Assembly: GCA_025716815.1 (NCBI GenBank)
Contig: JAIXMN010000018.1
Location: 310,001-374,000 of the forward strand
Direction: 5' to 3'
Source: Dichotomocladium elegans
Taxonomy: Eukaryota; Mucoromycota; Mucoromycetes; Mucorales; Lichtheimiaceae
DNA length: 64,000 nucleotides
Position 1 is the stretch's first letter. Every line of letters starts with the position of its first letter. This document shows, piece after piece, positions 58,801 through 64,000 of the stretch. The translations under genes were made by a program, and so were the position numbers. Under the pieces are notes generated by a model that worked only from the letters and a program-made list of their open reading frames with translations, was not told where the DNA came from and ran no database searches.

Positions 58801-61028
58801 GTTCCACAGCAATCGGTCTCGGCGACTTCCTTTGACGCTATTGTGCCTGAGGTTGTCACACCTTTTGGGACACCTGTTCGCGATGATCCATTAGACGATG
58901 CTAATTTAGACGACGGATCTATAAATGGGAGCGGGAGCGAGCTAAAAAAAGCTCTGGAATTGATTGCTGCAGTGATGGACGCAAGTATATCCTGGAATGT
59001 AAGCCAAGCGTTTGAAGATGCTTGTAGTGCAATCCTCTATCTGCAAAAGTTCACCGATCATCCGTCAATCACCTACGGATTAAAAGGGTACGGATATCGA
59101 TAGACGGTTAAACTCAGCGTATCCATTCCGATAACCTGGATTCTACCCTTATAATAGCGCGAATGGCAACCTTTCTATCTTAGCACCGATGGTCGACAAA
59201 GCGGAGGCATGGAAGGTATCGCAGGTCATGACAGCGTCTAGGCTGCTCGCTATTGCTTTGCTTGCTAAGGCAATAATCTGTGTAAAAGGTATCAACAGGA
59301 TCTGGGTAAGGCCGCCATGTGCCGTTCTGACCTTTAGAGTAGGCCAAGACGCAAAAGCGTCAGACTTAATTGCTGGTTATTCTATGGCTCTGCCGGCTGT
59401 CGTTGGGAAAAGCTATTGTTCCCCATCACTTTCGCTTCTTAGCAAGTATTGGCAGGATCCTTCTGGTATGTTTGTGCAAGCTTCGTCAAGTGCAGTGTGA
59501 ATCTGACTCCTTAATGCGTATGCAGCGCGGTCTTTATTCTCAAGTGCCATCGCTGGTTTATCTGAACAAGAAATCATATCTCTTGTGGCATATTGGGAAA
59601 ATTATTGTAATGGATCATGATTCAATGAAAATGCAAAAGCTCATTTCCGCCCTTTAGTGCCTACATCCAACTCCCAAGATAGTCAAGGTCCACAGATGAT
59701 GGCACGTGCAACAATTGTCCTTGGGATCATGGGCTGTGACCAACCACAGTTACTGAGCCCTAGGTAAAGAATGAACGTTCAAATCAATCCATGAACATGC
59801 TCACATTGTTTGCTTCTCTCGCATCTCCAGAGTACGGAAATTCACAGCCTTGAGCTTAGCTTTCTTGTTGTCTGATTCAGATCTGGACGATACAAAGACG
59901 CAACATACCGACTTGTCTACCGCCTCTATTGCACGAACACTGGCATCGATGGAACTGCTGAGCCAAGGATTTACTACCTGGGAATCTTATATAAACGCGG
60001 CTGAGGTCCTTCGGACGATGTTCCTTTACGCGCTAGATTCACAAGCAGCGATGAGCCGAGGGGCGAATAATGCGATTTTTAAAATCGCAGAAACCAATAT
60101 GCCTCTAGTAATCGGAACCTTAACATATGATGCAACCCACGCGAAGAAGACTGACGAACGAGTGCGCTGCCTTAAGATCATTGGTATCTTTATTCGCAAG
60201 GTAAGGCCTCTCCTTAACAAGCTAATAAGACGGGTGGTAACATGGCAATCCAGAAACCTACGTTACTGCTAGGCGATATACATCGGGTTGTAGAAGCAGT
60301 TGTAAAAACCCTCGATCCAAATGTGCCCCATCTTCGGGAAACCATGCTGCCAACAGCCACTTCAGTCCTACACAGCCTTGTGAAGACGTAAGATACATGT
60401 TACACTCATGTTGCTCTTCGCAATTTCTGATTTTTTCACTGTCATTTGGCAAAAAGTTATCCATTTGTTGATTTCAGCAACAGTGCGCAAAAACTTGCTG
60501 TTGGTACGCTTGAAGGAGCCTCTGTTATATACGATCTTCGAACAGCCACACGTTCTGTGGTCCTCGAGGTAAGTTTATATTCGAAGTCTCTTGGTTGATA
60601 GTAATACCATTCGACATTGGTTTTGCACTGTGTTGCAAATGCAGGGCCATACCGGCTCTATTAACGCTCTCGCGTTCTCACCTGACGCGAAGTATGTCGC
60701 GACCAGTTCCTTGCAAGACAATACTGTACGGGTGTGGTACTCGAATGTAAGCTTGCTTGGTGTCCTCACCAGCAGTATATCACAAGGCTTGACTCGCCGT
60801 AACGAAGGAGATGCGCAAAAAGCATACAAGGTGTTTTCTTTTGCATTGCCACGAGGTAAATCCGCTGTCTCCTGTGTTTTTTTCATCTGTTTTTTTTTTC
60901 TTACTAATGCTGCGCACAAAGCTATTGAGGGACCGTTTGAAACTCTGGACCAAATTGGCTTTGAATGGACCTCACAGCGGTGCGTTAAACTTCACGTCTC
61001 GGATATTGTAATGAGTTTCAACGTTTAA
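55869..61028 (+). CDS. WDR7/rabconnectin-3beta homologue (WD-repeat protein)
   Basis: A large gene of about two dozen short exons. Joins were traced with phase for the first 18: 55869-56024, 56116-56228, 56285-56381, 56479-56544, 56617-56677, 56773-56948, 57005-57121, 57184-57272, 57347-57384, 57439-57585, 57650-57757, 57810-58017, 58079-58234, 58293-58401, 58462-58627, 58685-59087, 59158-59288, and then from about 59345. WD repeats are seen at both ends: FMLIGHKSPIAALC, LVSASEDG, LLSGGRDGAVKIWNL, and GHTGSINALAFSPDAKYVAT near the C-terminus. A helical middle region has ARSLFSSAIAGLSEQE. The N-terminus WPLVSWHNFSNPITTC matches the WDR7 type. Known role: with rabconnectin-3alpha it regulates V-ATPase assembly. 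One intron (57758-57809) begins GCAAGT. Confidence 0.85.
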
Positions 61029-61084
61029 ATATACACCATTTCCCAAAACCAAAGTCGCATGCCATCCGATTCTGAGGTCGTCAT

Positions 61085-61320
61085 ATGGCAACAATAGAAG
61101 TCGCTTCTATCGAGAAATCTTTGCGCATGATGACAAATCAAATGTCGCTTAAAAAGCTCGGCAAACGCTTATCAGCAGAGCAATCTTGTGAGTTCTTTCG
61201 ATGAACGGTGTGTTCAGCAATTCAAAAGAGAGAAGGAGTTGTCGAAAAAAGAGAACAATCTAATAGCCCACCTTCGTCCAGATGCGTTGAAAATCATAAA
61301 AATAAGTAGAGTAGCAGAGA
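61085..61320 (+). CDS. Candidate small protein, splicing uncertain
   Basis: The ATG at 61085 opens about 34 codons with a regular helix (MTNQMSLKKLGKRLSAEQ) to a GTGAGT donor at 61188. Downstream, about 61218-61310 has coding-like Lys/Glu-rich sequence (QFKREKELSKKENNL in one frame). An intron to the first acceptor would be only 30 nt. It begins 56 nt after the WDR7-like stop. Unknown function. Confidence 0.3.
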
Positions 61321-61508
61321 GAACTCATCCTCTTATTTTTTTATAAAGATCCATATTAGGTCTCACCATGCTCTTGCTCGTTTTTCTCTATTCTGCACAT
61401 ATCCCCTGCAAGCGGTTGCAGTGTTAAGCTGATATTTGAGCAGGTTTGGGATCGTTAGCTATAGCAAAACAGCTAAGAACACATGTTTATTCGATACAGC
61501 CACGAGTA

Positions 61509-62090
61509 TTACAATACGAAAAAAGACACTAGGAAACATTGAGGCAAAGGGTATTCACATATCCTCTCAAGGAAGGGCGTAAAAGCATCGTTTAGACCAT
61601 GTTGACGAAAGCCCGTCGATTGTCTTTGAGTAATTAATGGAATAACTGCTCCAGAGACTCGAATGTTACCATTTTCAAACACTGCATACCATCGTTCGTA
61701 GAAATAATAGCGCAGCATATATCCAACAATGGCTTGAATCAATGAAGCGTCTAATAGCGTAAAAGTGCGGGCTGTTAAAGGTTTCTTGTCGTTTTTACAG
61801 ATGCTTAATGGCGACATCATTTACGTAGTCTTCTTTAAACGCAGATATTTGTTCAATGGTAGGGCATACATGGCTTTGTAATGTCTATAAGAGAAGGAAG
61901 AATCTACAGAGAACATTGTGGTCGTCGTGTATTTCATGACATTGTAGCTGACTGTCGAGGCATTCTGTAAATATAACGTCTCTCCAAAATATGATACCTG
62001 GCTTGAAACATAACGCAGCGGACGATGTTTATAAAGTGGAGCCAGGCTGCAAGGCCTCGGTTCACAGCAGGTTTTCCATGTTCTGCGCAT
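61509..62090 (-). CDS. Uncharacterised region, possible spliced small gene
   Basis: Two long minus-strand frames lie end to end. 62090-61821 has a basic, hydroxylated start (LYKHRPLRYVSSQ) like a mitochondrial leader and ends KYLRLKKTT. 61820-61509 contains a hydrophobic, aromatic stretch (LLDASLIQAIVGYMLRYYF). A GTAAATG donor at the boundary and a TTTAACAG acceptor about 50 nt on could join them, but the frame chosen by that join differs. No family recognised. Confidence 0.3.
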
Positions 62091-62898
62091 ACTACGTAGC
62101 TTTCATTGAGCCACTCCGGGAACAAGGAGATTGTCTTTTCAAAAGAAAAAGCTCAAGAACAAAGCCGACGCCTCAAAACTGCACGGCAAAGCACACGGAG
62201 AGCGTGGTTGTAGCTGGCGTCGAGGGTGCAATACCATCATGAATTCCTGTCAAGTTCTCGGTGTTGTATGACAGATGCTACATCCCGATAAATGTGCAGG
62301 ATATCCTATAAATCATGAAGGTTCTGGGAGAGAAGCTTTCTTCATATACCCCACTGTCAGCTTCTTTGTCTTGGCCTTAACCAGATGAACCTTACGATCT
62401 GATCCTTTTTTTTACCAAACACGTAACATCCACCCTTCTACATACAATACTGTAGATTGATCAATTTTGCCATTTCCCGATTGCCATGGATGAGAGGAAC
62501 TATAGAGATCATTCAGCAGATCTCTTCCTCCTGTAGTTGATTGCCAGGAAAGCGATACGTGCACTGCTCTTTGGAGGTGAGCGAAAGCGTATGTGGAATA
62601 CTTACAATTTCCAATTGATTAATGTATTTAATCCATCGATGCGAAATATTTTTTAAATGTTCATAGGACAACTTTGTGCACTATCTTTTGTTTTAAAGGT
62701 AAAAAGATGCACCATCTCCAATGTCAAAAACAGGCATGTATTGCTTGTTGATGTGTATACTTTCATTGCCCCTTCGAAAGGTTCTGTGATTGGCCTGTCG
62801 TGCGGACTATTCTGTGTGACCGATGCCCCCCTACGCTAGGGCTGCTGACTTTTCGGAAGGATACTCGCTTTGCTTTCCCCGTATCCCGTTATAATATA

Positions 62899-63810
62899 AT
62901 GTACGCTAATCGAGCAAGTGGATCCACTGCTTTGAAGCGTCTCATGACGGAGTATCGAGGTAGAATTTCAATCTACACGCCTGACTTCCCGCTCTGCTGC
63001 TCACCCATTCTGGTTCAACAGAATTGACTCTGAATGCACCCGAAGGCATAACTGCAGGTAAGACCATCCTAGATGTACATACTCGCGCAGCGATGCTGCC
63101 ATAGATATCTTTGACTCACCAATGTTATAAGGTCCTATCGACGAAAACAATTTCTTCGAATGGGAGGCGTTGATTGCGTAACTGATTTTTCCTATTCTTT
63201 TACAACAAAGTGATAAGGCACAAACGTATTGACTTTTTTTGCTATTGATGCACTTATTTTATCTACCTCTCTGCGGCATGCAGTGGGCCAGAAGGTACGC
63301 CTTTTGAAGGCGGTCTCTTCCCGGCTACGCTTACATTCCCGAAGGACTATCCGCTTAGTCCACCGACAATGCGATTCACATGCGATTTTTTCCACCCCAA
63401 TGTCTATCCGAACGGCACTGTATGCATTTCAATCCTCCATCCTCCCGGAGACGATCCCAACATGTACGAAAGCAGCTCCGAGCGATGGAGTCCTGTGCAG
63501 AGTGTCGAAAAGATTTTGTTGAGCGTTGTCAGTATGCTGGCAGGTAGGACGCATCGACTTATATTCTATGGCGCGATGTATGTCTGATGCTGTGGCGAAA
63601 CTTGTTTAGAGCCGAACGATGAGAGCGGGGCTAACGTGGATGCATGTGTAAGTTGATGTTTCTTAATTCTTCGTCTTCGACCATCTATGACGAAGGACGC
63701 GTTTATTGCTGACGCTGATGGACTTTTTTGTATAGAAAATATGGCGAACGGACCGTGAACGATACAATGAAATTGTTCGCGACAACGCCCGTAAGACCCT
63801 TGGTTTTTAA
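62899..63810 (+). CDS. ubc7: UBC7/UBE2G-type ubiquitin-conjugating enzyme
   Basis: Six exons: 62899-62959, 63022-63057, 63132-63177, 63284-63543, 63610-63647 and 63736-63810, about 171 residues. The UBC fold is clear: [48 protein letters not shown]. The catalytic Cys is in GTVCISILH. The 13-residue acidic loop after it ([18 protein letters not shown]) marks the Ubc7/UBE2G subfamily. It ends KTLGF. Known role: ER-associated degradation with Cue1 and Hrd1/Doa10-type ligases. The first residues MYANRASGS are longer than in yeast. Confidence 0.94.
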
Positions 63811-64000
63811 ATATCAGTTGTCCCTTTTTTTTTTAAAGAAAAAAGTAAAAGTATATACCAGATTTACAAGGTACCAACATTCTGATGCGAAGGACAGTGT
63901 TGATGTAACATTTCAACTGTCCAAGCCAAGAGAGGAATGAACGGGATATCTGATACCTCTTCATCTCGTCAGACATGCTTCAATCTATCTTGATAACTAT
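63811..64000. other. Window end, no gene seen
   Basis: Downstream of UBC7. A poly-T/A tract lies at about 63827-63845. The 70-codon ORF here is an out-of-frame overlap with the last UBC7 exon. Confidence 0.6.

Overview
The window is nuclear DNA of a filamentous fungus. Genes are closely packed and rich in introns, most of them 40-100 nt with GT..AG ends. Several gene types point to an early-diverging lineage, most likely Mucoromycota (Mucorales-like): a rabconnectin-3beta/WDR7 homologue, a LARP1 with a DM15 region, a USP20/33-like ubiquitin zinc finger, and an SH3-SAM-PH polarity protein with an added CH domain. That placement is inference. I see no tRNA, rRNA or CRISPR array. Exon joins were made by hand from splice signals, reading frame and family recall, with no database search.

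Layout. 1-3.0 kb holds a decayed IS630/Tc1-type transposon. 3.5-13.4 kb is a dense block: C2H2 zinc-finger factor (-), MAF1 (-), an F-box/ZnF-UBP/DUSP protein (+), an ARA2-type aldo-keto reductase (+), PET100 (-), SNU66/SART1 (+), SEC11 (-). 14.1-18.4 kb holds a seven-helix receptor (+) and a succinate-semialdehyde dehydrogenase (-). 18.4-22 kb is mostly non-coding with repeat remnants. 22-32.8 kb carries a second aldo-keto reductase, VPS72/YL1, a small membrane protein with PY motifs, a G-protein gamma subunit, PRPP synthetase and a Boi/Pob1-type polarity scaffold, all (+). 33.4-40.6 kb has a sugar transporter (+), CDC37 (-), an RRM protein with a UAP56-binding motif (-) and a PX-domain protein (-). 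41.7-43.0 kb is a divergent histone H4/H3 pair. A LARP1 gene (-) follows at 43.9-46.9 kb and MUS81 (+) at 49.2-51.8 kb. 51.8-55.9 kb is gene-poor with repeat remnants and small ORFs. A large WDR7-like gene (+) fills 55.9-61.0 kb, and UBC7 (+) ends the window.

Most genes are housekeeping: splicing, chromatin, ER protein processing, chaperoning, DNA repair, Pol III control. A signalling and polarity group (receptor, G-gamma, Boi-like scaffold) and a ubiquitin group (F-box/ZnF-UBP/DUSP, PY-motif membrane protein, UBC7) are also present, but nothing in their arrangement shows co-regulation.

The most unusual items are: the F-box protein joined to the two ubiquitin-linked modules of USP20/33 with no protease domain; the Boi-like scaffold with a C-terminal CH domain; a histone H4 gene whose ATG is split by an intron; several GC-AG introns; and small dispersed repeat families present in more than one copy in the window.
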